Shown: piece by piece, positions 26,363 to 35,340 of the stretch
Position numbering within the stretch: the stretch's first letter is position 1
How the letters are laid out: every line of letters starts with the position of its first letter
NCBI RefSeq assembly: GCF_025506335.1
Contig: NZ_JANZYO010000002.1
Coordinates: forward strand, 420,221 to 484,220
DNA length: 64,000 nucleotides
Reading direction: 5' to 3'
DNA from: Mumia quercus
GTDB lineage: Bacteria > Actinomycetota > Actinomycetes > Propionibacteriales > Nocardioidaceae
The notes under the pieces: model-generated
The model's database searches: none
What the model saw: only the letters and a program-made list of their open reading frames with translations
What the model was told of the DNA's origin: nothing
Made by a program: the position numbers and the translations under genes

Positions 26363-26501
26363 TGGATCCCCCTGTCCAGAAACCCTCGCAGGCTTTCAGA
26401 CCCGCGGGTGCATGGCGTGGCGACTTTCATGCGGCCGCCGAGATCACCAGGGAGGTCAGCCTCTCGCATCGTGACACGGCGGCGTTCGTTGGCACAGCGA
26501 T

Positions 26502-27095
26502 TTACGGTCCCGCGCGGTGCAGGGTCGGCTTGTAGACGAGCTCCTGGGTGCGGCCGTCGAGCGTGCGGCTCTCGAGCAGCTCGAGGTCGAAGTCGTCGGC
26601 ACCGGCGAAGATCGACTGCGCCCCCGTCTTGCCGGTCAGGACCGGGAAGACCGTGACCTGCACGCGGTCGACGAGACCTGCGGCCATGAGCGCACGGTTC
26701 ATCGACAGGCTCCCGTGGGAGCGGATCGGGAGGTCGGACTCCTCCTTGAGCCGGCGTACGACGTCGACGGCGTCGCCGCCCGCGACCGAGGCGTCGGGCC
26801 AGTCGAGCGGCCCGTCGAGGGTGCTCGAGACGACGGTCGTCGGCAGGTGCCTCATCCGGGTGACCCACGGGTCGAGCACCTCGGGCTGGGCTTCGCTCAT
26901 CGCGAGGAGCTGGACGAACTCGCGGTAGGTGTTCGCGCCGAGGACCAGCCGCTGGTCGCCGTCGTACTGGGCGAGGCGGTGCTCCAGCAGCTCGGGCCCC
27001 TGCTTCCCCCAGTAGCCGCCCCAGTCACCACCCTCCCCGTACGAGCCGAAGCCGTCGAGGCTCGAGAACACGTCGAAGGTGTACGTCGCGGTCAT
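26502..27095 (-). CDS. Dihydrofolate-reductase-fold protein (RibD C-terminal type)
   Basis: A 197-residue protein of the DHFR/RibD-C fold. Signatures include TFDVFSSLDGFGS at the start, LVLGANTYREF, TTVVSST, SHGSLSMNRALMAAGLVDRVQVTVFPVLTG and DFDLELLESRTL. These proteins probably reduce an unknown substrate with NADPH; true DHFR activity is not expected. The start ATG at 27095 follows GAGGAG. A close relative is encoded at 36708-37289, about three-quarters identical by eye. Confidence 0.88.
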   Translation of the reverse strand: MTATYTFDVFSSLDGFGSYGEGGDWGGYWGKQGPELLEHRLAQYDGDQRLVLGANTYREFVQLLAMSEAQPEVLDPWVTRMRHLPTTVVSSTLDGPLDWPDASVAGGDAVDVVRRLKEESDLPIRSHGSLSMNRALMAAGLVDRVQVTVFPVLTGKTGAQSIFAGADDFDLELLESRTLDGRTQELVYKPTLHRAGP

Positions 27096-27186
27096 GCGGA
27101 GCTCCTCACGTCGGTCATGGGTCCAGGGCAGACCGGGCATCGCGGCAGAACTCATCGCGTCAGTCCTCCGTGCGAGCATCGGCCGC

Positions 27187-27687
27187 ATGTTCGACGAGCG
27201 ACGACTCCCGACCCGCACCCCTGCGTCCCGCGCCTTCGCCGAACGCGTCCAGGTCGTGATGGAGCTGACCTCGCGACTCAACGTCCTCCCCCAAAGCGAC
27301 GTGGAGAGCCGCAACGCGCTGCTGAGCGAGATCTTCGGCAGGCCGCTGCCGGACTCGGTGACGATCTACCCGCCGTTCTTCTCCGACTACGGCCTCGGCG
27401 CGACGTTCGGGGAGCGAGTCTTCATCAACCAGGGCTGCACGTTCCTCGACCTCGGCGGCATCACGCTCGGCGACCGCGTGATGATCGGTCCGAACGTCAC
27501 CCTGAGCACCGGCGGTCACCCGGTCGAGGTCGCGGAGCGGTTCGACTCCCTCACGCACGCCCCGATCGTCGTCGAGGACGACGTGTGGATCGGCGCTGCC
27601 GCGACCGTCACACCCGGGGTCACCATCGGCCACGGCTCCGTCGCCCGCCGCAGCCTCACCTCACCGGCTGACGCAGGATCGTCCTGA
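27187..27687 (+). CDS. Hexapeptide-repeat sugar O-acetyltransferase, C-terminus truncated
   Basis: A 166-residue protein of the maltose/galactoside O-acetyltransferase (LbH) family. The hexapeptide turns are clear: YGLGATFGERVFINQGCTFLD, ITLGDRVMIGPNVTLST and IVVEDDVWIGAAATVTPGVTIGHGSV. The catalytic His is in STGGHPV. Then ARRSLTSPADAGSS replaces the expected final strand, loop and C-terminal helix (AAGAVVTRDVP...VPARV). The last ~25-30 residues are therefore lost, probably by deletion or a frame change where it meets the convergent GyrI-like gene. It overlaps that gene by 32 bases. Activity is doubtful. Confidence 0.7.
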   Translation: MFDERRLPTRTPASRAFAERVQVVMELTSRLNVLPQSDVESRNALLSEIFGRPLPDSVTIYPPFFSDYGLGATFGERVFINQGCTFLDLGGITLGDRVMIGPNVTLSTGGHPVEVAERFDSLTHAPIVVEDDVWIGAAATVTPGVTIGHGSVARRSLTSPADAGSS

Positions 27688-28267
27688 GCTTGGCGGGCTC
27701 GGTCTTGCGCGCGTCGGAGAGGTAGATCTCGTGGTGCGGTCCGCTCGGCTCGAGCCCCTCTGCAGGGAGGAACTCGTCATGGAGGCGGCTCAGCGTCGGA
27801 CCCTCGTCGTCGTAGGGGCCACGGTGCAGGATCTGGACGCTGCGCCCCTCGTCGTACGGCGCGAAGCGGACGAGGTCGAGGGCGGGCAGAGCCTTCTTCG
27901 CCCGCGCCGTGGCGAGCGCGTCGTCCACGAGGTCGGCTGTGATCCAGTCCGGCTGGGCGATCATCATCGTCCAGTCCCACGCGCTCTTCTCGCGGGTCCG
28001 GAACACCTCCCAGTCGTCGGCCGACCACAGCCCCTCCAGCGGCGCCACGGTGTGGACCTTCTCCAGGCGAGTCTTCGCGAGCGCGCGCACGGCGTACGAC
28101 GAGGTGTAGAGCGCCTCGACCGCCTCCTTGTACGCCGGTGAGGTGTTGGGGTCGCCGTGTCCGTCGACCATGAGGAACCGCATCTCGGGGACCTCGACGA
28201 TGGTGAAGGCGCCCGCTCTCGGCGCGTAGAGGTCCTTGCGCTCCTTCTTGATGTCGTAGCTCTGCAC
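27656..28267 (-). CDS. GyrI-like small-molecule-binding protein
   Basis: A 203-residue protein with a GTG start. The whole length matches the GyrI-like/SOUL-type ligand-binding domain (IVEVPEMRFLMVDGHGDPN, WTMMIAQPDWIT, ILHRGPYDDEGPT, HHEIYLSDARKT). Stand-alone members of this group hydrolyse or bind small drugs. There is no DNA-binding domain. It is the last gene of a minus-strand unit with the MBL hydrolase, 9 bases downstream of it. Confidence 0.87.
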   Translation of the reverse strand: MQSYDIKKERKDLYAPRAGAFTIVEVPEMRFLMVDGHGDPNTSPAYKEAVEALYTSSYAVRALAKTRLEKVHTVAPLEGLWSADDWEVFRTREKSAWDWTMMIAQPDWITADLVDDALATARAKKALPALDLVRFAPYDEGRSVQILHRGPYDDEGPTLSRLHDEFLPAEGLEPSGPHHEIYLSDARKTEPAKLRTILRQPVR

Positions 28268-28276
28268 GCGACGGCC

Positions 28277-29113
28277 TCAGCCGGCTCGTCCGCCAGGCAG
28301 GATCCCGGTCTCGTCGTCGTGGTCACCGCGCACCCATGCGATGTGACGGGCAGCGGAGTGCTCGAGCACGGCCTTGGCGTCAGCGTCGATGAGGTTGCCG
28401 AAGTTGCCGACGATCCGGTCGAACGCGAAGCCGGAGAGCCGGTCCGCGATCGCCTGCACGACAGCGGCCGACAGCGGGATCTTGTTGGGGTAGCTCCGCA
28501 TGAACCCCAGCGACCGGCGATCGGGGTTCGGGAACACCGTGTCCCCGCTGAGCAGCAGGCCGCGACCGGTCTCGTCTGCGGACCAGAGCGCCACTGCCGC
28601 GCCGACGAAGTGCCCGCCGACGCGGTGCAGGCTCAGCCCTGGGGCGAGCTCGTGGTCGTCCTCCCAGAGCTGGACGCGCTCCGTACGACGGCCGAGCCAC
28701 TCCGCGTCCGATGCGCACACCAGCACCGGAGCGTCGAGCGCCTCGCCCCACGCCGCCTGCACGCCGTACATGTGCGGATGGCTCGCGGCCACCGCGAGGA
28801 CCGGCCCGCGCGCGAGGACCTGCGTGGCTGTCTCGTCGTCGACGTAACCCGGCGGGTCCCAGAGCAGCGACCCGTGCTCCGTCGTCACGACCTGCGCCGT
28901 CTGGCCGATCCCGACGGTCGGCTTCGTGGTGATCTCTGCGCGCCCTGGCTCCCGCTCGGTCCACACCAGCCTCTGGCCCGCCGCCCGCAGGTCGTCGAGC
29001 GTCGTCCAGTGCTGCCCGTCGGCCGGCACCCACTGGCGCTCGTCGGCGCAGATCGGGCACACGTCGGGCGTCGGCTCGTCGTACTCGACCCCGCACGTCG
29101 CACAGATTCTCAT
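28277..29113 (-). CDS. MBL-fold hydrolase with rubredoxin-like zinc ribbon
   Basis: A 278-residue protein. Residues 1-30 form a zinc ribbon (MRICATCGVEYDE, then DVCPICADERQWV: CxxC...CxxC). The rest is a metallo-beta-lactamase fold, with AASHPHMYG in the place of the HxHxDH metal motif, then GGHFVGAAVALW, LLLSGDTVFP and VRGDHDDE. The first motif is unusual (HPHMY) but ligands seem preserved. Such proteins may be hydrolases of unknown substrate. ATG at 29113 is the family start; longer forms are Arg-rich. Confidence 0.85.
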   Translation of the reverse strand: MRICATCGVEYDEPTPDVCPICADERQWVPADGQHWTTLDDLRAAGQRLVWTEREPGRAEITTKPTVGIGQTAQVVTTEHGSLLWDPPGYVDDETATQVLARGPVLAVAASHPHMYGVQAAWGEALDAPVLVCASDAEWLGRRTERVQLWEDDHELAPGLSLHRVGGHFVGAAVALWSADETGRGLLLSGDTVFPNPDRRSLGFMRSYPNKIPLSAAVVQAIADRLSGFAFDRIVGNFGNLIDADAKAVLEHSAARHIAWVRGDHDDETGILPGGRAG

Positions 29114-29269
29114 GGCTCCCCCTCGTCGCTGAGACGTCGCTCGACGCGCAACACCGTACGGCATCAGGCGGTCTCAGCAGCCCCACTTCGCACGTTGACC
29201 TCAACTGCGCTTGAACTCCTAGCGTGGGCGAAGTCAGCCGACGACGGACCAGGGATGGAGCGAATCTCG

Positions 29270-30106
29270 ATGATTCTCGTGACGGGAGCGACCGGCAAGG
29301 TAGGGCGTCGACTTGTTGAACGGCTCGCAGGCGACGGCCACAAGGTACGTGCGATGTCGCGCTCGGTGAACCGCGCCGACCTCCCGGCCGGGGTCGACGC
29401 CCTCGCGGGCGACCTGCTCGACCTCGATGCTCTCGGGGATGCCGCCGACGGTGCCCGAGCGACGTTCCTCCTGTGGCCGTTCTCGGAGCCCGAGCACGCA
29501 GCGCGCCTGGCGCCAGGCGTCGTGGCCACCATCGCTGCCCGCTCACCACGTGTCGTCCACCTGTCCGCGCAGGCCGCCGAGCGCAGTCCAGACTCGTTCT
29601 GGGCGATCGTCGAGCGCGAGGTCGAGGCACGTGCCCAGGAGTGGACGCAACTGCGTCCGGTCGGGTTCGCGGCCAACACGGCGATGTGGGCGGACCAGAT
29701 CAGGGCCGGTGACGTGGTGCGTTGGCCGTTCGGCGAGGCGAGACGCCCGCTCGTCGACGAGCGCGACATCGCCGCCGTCGCTGCGCTCGCGCTCACCCGC
29801 GACGGCCACGCTGGTCACCGTTACGTGCTCACAGGACCTGAGCTCCTCCGCCAGGACGAGCAGGTCGAGCTGATCGGCCAGGCGCTGGGCCGGACGGTGC
29901 GCTGGGAGGAGATGACACGTGACGAGGCTCGCGCGCTCCTGCGCACTGCCCTGGGCGGATTCTCGTCTCCCGACACCGTGCTCGACGCGTGGGAGTCGTT
30001 CATCGAGCACCCCGAGCCGGTGACGACCACCGTCGCCGACGTCACGGGCACGTCACCGAGACGCTTCGCGACGTGGGCGCGCGACCGGGTCGACCTGTTC
30101 CGGTGA
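29270..30106 (+). CDS. NmrA-type NAD(P)-binding protein
   Basis: A 278-residue atypical short-chain dehydrogenase/NmrA protein. The nucleotide loop is MILVTGATGKVGRRLVERLAGDG, with the second-strand SRS that suits NADP. There is no YxxxK, as usual for NmrA-like sensors and quinone reductases. The start at 29270 has GGAG 9 bases upstream; an ATG at 29255 would add five residues. It is divergent from the MBL gene, with ~156 bases of shared promoter region, and its end overlaps the convergent response regulator by 54 bases. Confidence 0.87.
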   Translation: MILVTGATGKVGRRLVERLAGDGHKVRAMSRSVNRADLPAGVDALAGDLLDLDALGDAADGARATFLLWPFSEPEHAARLAPGVVATIAARSPRVVHLSAQAAERSPDSFWAIVEREVEARAQEWTQLRPVGFAANTAMWADQIRAGDVVRWPFGEARRPLVDERDIAAVAALALTRDGHAGHRYVLTGPELLRQDEQVELIGQALGRTVRWEEMTRDEARALLRTALGGFSSPDTVLDAWESFIEHPEPVTTTVADVTGTSPRRFATWARDRVDLFR

Positions 30107-30754
30107 ACCGCCGGGCACGACGAGGCCGCACTCGTAGGCGCGGATCACCGCCTGGGCGCGGGTCTCAAGACCGAGCTTGGCGAAGATGCGGTTGACGTGC
30201 GTCTTCACGGTCGGCACGGAGACCACCAGGGCCTCGGCGATCTGAGCGTTGGACAGGCCCTGCGCGATCAGCCGCAGCACCTCCCGCTCCCGATCGGTCA
30301 GCCGTCGTACGAGTCCGGCGTCCTGACCGGGGAGCGGTCGGCTGACGTACTGCTCGATCAGGCGCCGCGTCACCGACGGCGACAGCAGCGACTCCCCTGC
30401 CGCGACCAGCTCGACCCCGTGCACGATCCGGTCGACGGGCAGGCTCTTCAGCAGGAAGCCGGCTGCTCCGGCGCGCAGGGCGCGGTAGACGAGCTCGTCG
30501 ATGTCGTACGTCGTGACGACGAGGACTCGGGTGGGCGAGCCTGCGGCGACGATGGCCTCCGTGGCGGCGATGCCGTCGACCCCGGGCATGCGTACGTCCA
30601 TCAGGGCGACGTCCGGCTGGAGGCGGCGGACCTGCGTGATCGCCTCACGCCCGTCGGCGGCCTCGCCGACGACCTCGACCCCGCGCGACTCGAGCATGAC
30701 CTTGAGGCCGACCCGGATCATCTCCTGGTCGTCGGCGATCACGACGCTGGTCAT
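30053..30754 (-). CDS. Response regulator, NarL/LuxR type
   Basis: A 233-residue regulator. The receiver has D8/D9, phosphoacceptor Asp53 (ALMDVRMPG), VVTTYD and LLKSLP. The LuxR helix-turn-helix is LTDREREVLRLIAQGLSNAQIAEAL, then VPTVKTHVNRIFAKLG. It follows its histidine kinase by 10 bases in one operon. The ~20-residue tail past the HTH is basic and Pro-rich. Confidence 0.93.
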   Translation of the reverse strand: MTSVVIADDQEMIRVGLKVMLESRGVEVVGEAADGREAITQVRRLQPDVALMDVRMPGVDGIAATEAIVAAGSPTRVLVVTTYDIDELVYRALRAGAAGFLLKSLPVDRIVHGVELVAAGESLLSPSVTRRLIEQYVSRPLPGQDAGLVRRLTDREREVLRLIAQGLSNAQIAEALVVSVPTVKTHVNRIFAKLGLETRAQAVIRAYECGLVVPGGSPEQVDPVARPRREASR

Positions 30755-30764
30755 GGGCGCTCCC

Positions 30765-31889
30765 TCACTCCGTCGGCAGCGGCAGGCGGGCGTGGAGACG
30801 GTAGCCGCCTTCTTCGGTGGGCCCGGCGTCCAGGGCGCCGCCGAAGACGGCGACGCGCTCGCGCATGCCGACCAGTCCTCGCCCGGACGGCGGCGGGCCA
30901 GCCGCGCTCCCCGCAGCGTTCTGCAGATCGACCTCGATGCCGTCGGCTCTGCGGTGGAGCGTGACGACCGTACGACTGCCTGGGGCGTGCTTCAGCGCGT
31001 TCGTGAGCCCTTCCTGCACGATGCGGAAGACGGAGAGGTCGACTCCGGCCGGCAGACCGTCCGTCGACCCCTCGACAACGAGCGTCACGTCGAGACCGGC
31101 CGACCTGAACACCTCCACGAGCCCAGGCAGGTCTGCGGCCGCCGGCTGAGGGTCGAGCTCCGAGCCCCCGTCCTCGCGCAGGAGCCGGAGGAGGCGGCCG
31201 GTCTCGTCGAGCGCCGCGCGACCCGCGCTCTGGATCTCTGCCACGGCACGCTCCGCGGCGTCGGGATCACGGCGGAGGAGGTCCGACGCGGCGCCCGCCT
31301 GGACGACCATGACACTGATCGAGTGGGCGATGATGTCGTGCATCTCGCGCGCGATCCTCCGCCTCTCGTCGGCCACGAGCCGCTCCCCCAGCTGGCGCTG
31401 CTCGAGCACGAGCTGTCGGCTCTGACGCGCCAGTTCCTCACCGCGCCGCGCGTGCTCCCCCATCAGGCGTCCGGCCAACCATGGCCCCGCGGTCAGGAGG
31501 AGGACCCACAGGACGTCCTGCGCGCGCGGGAGGTCCACACGCTCGCTGAGGGGGACCATGAGGTTCACCAGGACCAGCCCGACGACGCCGTCGAACCGGG
31601 CGGCGTAGCGGCCGAGGGCGAAGCAGGCCGTGAAGATCATCGCCAGCGGCGCGACGAGCTGGTCCTCGGGCACGCCGAGCCGGGTCTGGAGCACGAGCAG
31701 GAAGCACGCGCCGACCGAGGTGACGACAGGCCACCGACGCCGCCCGCACAGGAGCGCACCCGCGGCGACGCTGACCGCCATGGCGACGGGCACGTTCACG
31801 TCGGACACGGCCGCTTCGGCGAAGCCGGCGAGCGTCAGCACGGCAGGCAGCGCGACGTCGCCGCGCGTCAGGGTCGTTCGCCCCTCCAT
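30765..31889 (-). CDS. Sensor histidine kinase, DesK/NarL type
   Basis: A 374-residue kinase. The first ~140 residues hold about five membrane helices. A linker coiled coil (ARRGEELARQSRQLVLEQRQLGERLVADE) leads into the HisKA_3 box RRRIAREMHDIIAHSISVMVVQAGAA, with His184 the likely phosphate acceptor. The HATPase domain has VQEGLTNALKHA and SGRGLVGMRERVAVFGGAL. It is the first gene of the operon with the response regulator at 30053-30754. It is divergent from the membrane protein at 32024, which might be a target. Confidence 0.92.
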   Translation of the reverse strand: MEGRTTLTRGDVALPAVLTLAGFAEAAVSDVNVPVAMAVSVAAGALLCGRRRWPVVTSVGACFLLVLQTRLGVPEDQLVAPLAMIFTACFALGRYAARFDGVVGLVLVNLMVPLSERVDLPRAQDVLWVLLLTAGPWLAGRLMGEHARRGEELARQSRQLVLEQRQLGERLVADERRRIAREMHDIIAHSISVMVVQAGAASDLLRRDPDAAERAVAEIQSAGRAALDETGRLLRLLREDGGSELDPQPAAADLPGLVEVFRSAGLDVTLVVEGSTDGLPAGVDLSVFRIVQEGLTNALKHAPGSRTVVTLHRRADGIEVDLQNAAGSAAGPPPSGRGLVGMRERVAVFGGALDAGPTEEGGYRLHARLPLPTE

Positions 31890-32023
31890 GGGGCCACGCT
31901 ACGTCCGATCGGTGGTCCGCGGAGTCAACCCGAGGGTTGACCGGGTGCCACCGTCGAGCCGATCCGGAGGGGTCGGCGCCCTCCCTAGCGTCGGGGGTCC
32001 GATCCGCTGACAGGAGGCGTCCC

Positions 32024-32674
32024 ATGACCCGCACAGCAACGCGAAACGCCGGCTTCGCCTGCGTCGTCCTCGCCGCCGCGAGCGTGGTGATCGCCCCGCT
32101 CAACGCCTTGGCGCGCATGCGCACCGAGGACGGGCGCGCCGACTTCGAGAACCCTCTCGCGCACTGGTGGGCGGCGCCTGCGAGCGACGCCGCCGGTGGT
32201 CTGCTCGACTGGGGACCGCCCGACACCGTGTACGAGACGTACGGCAAGTTCTACGTCGTCGCCGTGCTCGCGGTGCTCGCGTGCGCACTGGCGGTCCGCA
32301 GCAGGAGACCCGCCACCGTACGAGGGTCGGAACGGTGGGGGTGGCGGGTCACCCTCGCCTCGTACGTCCTGCTCGCGTGCGCGATCTTCTTCACGTACTG
32401 GGTCGCCAACGTGGATCTCGTGCACCTCGCCGTCACCATGCCCGCACTCCTCCTCAACGCCGTCGGGCAGACGATGCTCGGGATCGGCCTGCTCCGCAGC
32501 GGCTTCCGGCCGCGCCTCACCGGCTGGGTGCTCGCGCTGTCCTTCCCGCTCTCGCAGGTGCTGGTGATGGTGTCCACGCAGGCGCTCGGTGTCTGGCCGA
32601 TGCTCCTCGCGTGGGGCGTCGCGGGGTGGTCGCTAGTAGCCGAGCCCGTGCCCGAACGGGAACAGCTCGCCTGA
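32024..32674 (+). CDS. Multi-pass membrane protein, unknown
   Basis: A 216-residue protein with five to six membrane helices (about 9-30, 75-93, 105-126, 132-155, 163-180 and 185-205). A perfect AGGAGG site precedes the ATG. A soluble loop follows helix 1 (MRTEDGRADFENPLAHWWAAPASDAAGG). I do not recognise the family. It is divergent from the sensor-kinase operon, with 134 bases between. Its end overlaps the convergent GH3 gene by 42 bases. Confidence 0.7.
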   Translation: MTRTATRNAGFACVVLAAASVVIAPLNALARMRTEDGRADFENPLAHWWAAPASDAAGGLLDWGPPDTVYETYGKFYVVAVLAVLACALAVRSRRPATVRGSERWGWRVTLASYVLLACAIFFTYWVANVDLVHLAVTMPALLLNAVGQTMLGIGLLRSGFRPRLTGWVLALSFPLSQVLVMVSTQALGVWPMLLAWGVAGWSLVAEPVPEREQLA

Positions 32675-34495
32675 GCCGTCCGCGCGCGGGATCGAGACCG
32701 GCAGGCGTCCGGACGGGTTCACCTCGCCGTACATCACCCGCACCAGCGACTCCATCTGGTGGACGGTGTACCCGTACGTGTCGAGCACCGTCGGCGCCTC
32801 CGGGAACGAGGCCACGTCGTACGGGTTGCGCACGGCCGCGACCACGACCGGCTTGCCCGTCGCGATCAGTGCGCGGACCAGGGCGGTCTGCGCCACGGCG
32901 GCCGCGGTCGGCCCGCCGGTGTCCGGGTTCAACGCGTACGCGTTGTTGGTCGACACCACGACGACGTCGGAGCTCTGAGCAGCGGTGACGGCGTTGGCGA
33001 TCGCCGCAGCCGACGGCGTCGTCCCCGACTCCAGCACGCGGGTCGTGGCCCCTCGGGAGCCGAACGCGTTGGCGATCGCCTGCGTCGTGGCCACGCCCCA
33101 TCCGGCGACGAGCACCCGGCGCGGACCGGACGCCAGCGGCAGGACCCCGTCCTCGTTCTTCACCAGCGTCGTCGTCCGGTCGGTGATCGCCTGGGCGTCA
33201 GCGACGTGCTCGGGTGCCCCCATCGTCGCCACCGCGTGCGCCGGGTCCACGAACGGATCGCGGAAGATGCCCTGGCGGTGCTTGTGCAGCAGGATCCGGT
33301 AGACCGACTCGTCGAGCCGCTTCTTGCTGATCTCGCCGCTGCGGACGGCGTCGAGCACGGCGTTGTACGCGGTGTCCATCTGCGGCGGCACCAGCAGCTG
33401 GTCCGCACCGGCGAGGAAGGCGCGCACGGGGGCGACGTCCGGCGGGTAGGTCGACGTCGCGCCCTGCATGTCGAGCGCGTCGGTGACGATGATCCCGTCG
33501 AACCCGAGCTCGTCGCGGAGCAGCCCGGTGAGGATCTTGTGCGACATCGTGGCCGGGACGCCCGGATCGATCGCCGGGAGCACCACGTGCGCCGTCATGA
33601 TCGTGTCGATACCGGCGTCGATCGCCGCGCGGAACGGCGGCAGGTCGATCGCCTCGAGCTCCTCCCTGTCGTGCGTCACCTCCGGGAGGCCGAAGTGGCT
33701 GTCCTTGCCGGTGTCGCCGTGCCCGGGGAAGTGCTTCGCGACCGCCGAGACCCCACCCGCGTGGTAGCCGCGGACCTGGGCGCTGACGAGCTCGGAGACC
33801 AACGCGGGGTCGGACCCGATCGACCGGATCCCGATGACCGGGTTGGCCGGGTTCACGTTGACGTCGGCCACCGGCGCGTAGTCCTGGGTGACTCCGACGG
33901 CGTCGAGCTCGGTGCCGATGACCTCGGCCGAACGCTCGGCGTCGGCCGCCGAGCGGCCGGCGCCGAGCGCCATGTTGCCCGGCATCTGGGTGGCCGGCGG
34001 TCCGAAACGGGCGACGAGCGCGCCGCCCTCCTGGTCGACGGAGATCTGCAGCGGGATCCGCTGGGGCTGCGCGAGCGCCGCCTCCTGGAGCCCGTTCGAG
34101 AGGGTCGCTACCTGGGCGGGGTCGCCGATGTTGTCGTCGTTGTTGCGGGTCGTGTAGTAGATGACCCCACCAGGGCGGTACTTCGCGACCGCCTGCGCCG
34201 GCGTGTCGACGCCGTACATCCGCCGGTTGATCGCCTTGGCGGCGTCGCTCGGGTTGTTGGCGTCGCGGCCGGCCACCTCGATCACGAAGAGCTGGCCGAC
34301 CTTCTCCTCCACCGACATGTGGCGCAGCTGCGAGATCACCTTGCCGCGGTAGGGAGCGTCGCCGGAGTGTCCGGGGCTGTCGTCGGACGCAGCCGGTGAA
34401 CCGGCTGCGGCGACCAGCACCGCGGCCAGTCCGATGATCAACGGCCGGAGCAGTGTCCGAGCGTCGCGGGCGAGGGTTGCTGACCGACCGAACAT
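32633..34495 (-). CDS. Secreted GH3 beta-N-acetylhexosaminidase
   Basis: A 620-residue glycoside hydrolase of family 3. The N-terminus has a basic region then a hydrophobic helix (LIIGLAAVLVAAAGSPAAS), an export signal. The NagZ-type catalytic loop KHFPGHGDTGKDSH carries the His/Asp acid-base pair and GIIVTDALDMQG carries the nucleophile Asp. The C-terminal GH3 domain (VLVAGWG..., VVVVSTNN) is present, making it longer than cytosolic NagZ. It probably releases N-acetylglucosamine from peptidoglycan or chitin fragments outside the cell. Confidence 0.92.
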   Translation of the reverse strand: MFGRSATLARDARTLLRPLIIGLAAVLVAAAGSPAASDDSPGHSGDAPYRGKVISQLRHMSVEEKVGQLFVIEVAGRDANNPSDAAKAINRRMYGVDTPAQAVAKYRPGGVIYYTTRNNDDNIGDPAQVATLSNGLQEAALAQPQRIPLQISVDQEGGALVARFGPPATQMPGNMALGAGRSAADAERSAEVIGTELDAVGVTQDYAPVADVNVNPANPVIGIRSIGSDPALVSELVSAQVRGYHAGGVSAVAKHFPGHGDTGKDSHFGLPEVTHDREELEAIDLPPFRAAIDAGIDTIMTAHVVLPAIDPGVPATMSHKILTGLLRDELGFDGIIVTDALDMQGATSTYPPDVAPVRAFLAGADQLLVPPQMDTAYNAVLDAVRSGEISKKRLDESVYRILLHKHRQGIFRDPFVDPAHAVATMGAPEHVADAQAITDRTTTLVKNEDGVLPLASGPRRVLVAGWGVATTQAIANAFGSRGATTRVLESGTTPSAAAIANAVTAAQSSDVVVVSTNNAYALNPDTGGPTAAAVAQTALVRALIATGKPVVVAAVRNPYDVASFPEAPTVLDTYGYTVHQMESLVRVMYGEVNPSGRLPVSIPRADGSGELFPFGHGLGY

Positions 34496-34598
34496 GAGCG
34501 CCTCCGGAGGCCCGTCGCGTGACGTGGGTCACACGACTGTAGCGCCTGGGCGCTCAGAATGCACTGCCCCCGCTTCCCCCACTTACGTTCCGGATCCC

Positions 34599-35240
34599 TC
34601 ACCGCCGGGCGCGCGTCGCCAACGCCCGCCCGGCAGCCCGCGCTGACTCCTCCGCCTCCTTCTTCATCAGCGCCGCCGGCTCCTGGAACGCGTCGAGCGC
34701 AGGGTTGACTCCGACGAGAGTGAACTCGCGCTCGACCACCGTCAGGTCCGCCTGCCAGACGTCCGCGAGGATCCTCCGGAGATAGTCGAGGTTGTGGTCC
34801 CAGCCGTGCTTCGGCGTGCCCGGCCCGTAGGCCCCGCCACGCGTGGTGACGAGGACCGTCGGCGTGCCCTCGAGCAACGGCTCGCCCTGCTGGCCGCCTG
34901 CGAGCGCCAGGTCGATCCACGCCTTCACGTGCTGGGACACGCCCCAGTTGTAGAGAGGCAGCGCCAGCACCGCGAGCTCGGCACCACGGAGCTCCTCGGC
35001 CAGCTCGCCGGCGAGGGCGACGGCAGCGCGCTGCGCGGGCGTACGGTCGTCGACTGCCGTGGCTCCGGCGCTGATCGCGGTCGGCCACGCCTCGGCGGGG
35101 AGCGGGTCGGCGGCGAGGTGGCGCGACACCACAGGCACGTCCGGACGGACGGCGGTGAGCTCGGACATGACCAGGTCGGCGAGCGCGGTGCTCGCCGACC
35201 ACGGGCCTTGGATGCTGGAGTCGACACGGAGGACAGTCAT
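34599..35240 (-). CDS. FMN-dependent NADH-azoreductase-type flavoprotein
   Basis: A 213-residue flavodoxin-fold quinone/azo reductase. The family start is MTVLRVDSSIQGPWSASTALAD (phosphate-binding loop with Ser residues), followed by LALPLYNWGVSQHVKAWIDL and VTTRGGAYGPGTPKHGWDH. It reduces quinones or azo compounds with NADH and FMN. It is divergent from a MarR regulator across two near-identical palindromes. This layout is typical of MarR-controlled quinone stress genes. Confidence 0.9.
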   Translation of the reverse strand: MTVLRVDSSIQGPWSASTALADLVMSELTAVRPDVPVVSRHLAADPLPAEAWPTAISAGATAVDDRTPAQRAAVALAGELAEELRGAELAVLALPLYNWGVSQHVKAWIDLALAGGQQGEPLLEGTPTVLVTTRGGAYGPGTPKHGWDHNLDYLRRILADVWQADLTVVEREFTLVGVNPALDAFQEPAALMKKEAEESARAAGRALATRARR

Positions 35241-35273
35241 GGGCGCTCCTCGGAGATAGGGTTCGCGAGATGG

Positions 35274-35289
35274 ACTTGAATGTTCAAGT
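35274..35289. promoter_or_regulatory. MarR operator, site 1
   Basis: ACTTGAA and TTCAAGT, perfect 7-base arms around TG, 33 bases before the azoreductase start. The same TTGAATGTTCAAG core recurs at 35310-35322. The paired sites between divergent genes point to a shared MarR operator. Confidence 0.7.
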
Positions 35290-35309
35290 GAGACGGTAGA
35301 GCACCTGAG

Positions 35310-35322
35310 TTGAATGTTCAAG
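35310..35322. promoter_or_regulatory. MarR operator, site 2
   Basis: TTGAA and TTCAA arms around TG, 19-31 bases before the marR start. Centres of the two sites are about 34 bases apart, roughly three helical turns, so two dimers could bind one face of the DNA. Confidence 0.68.
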
Positions 35323-35340
35323 TCGGGGTAGGATCGTCCC

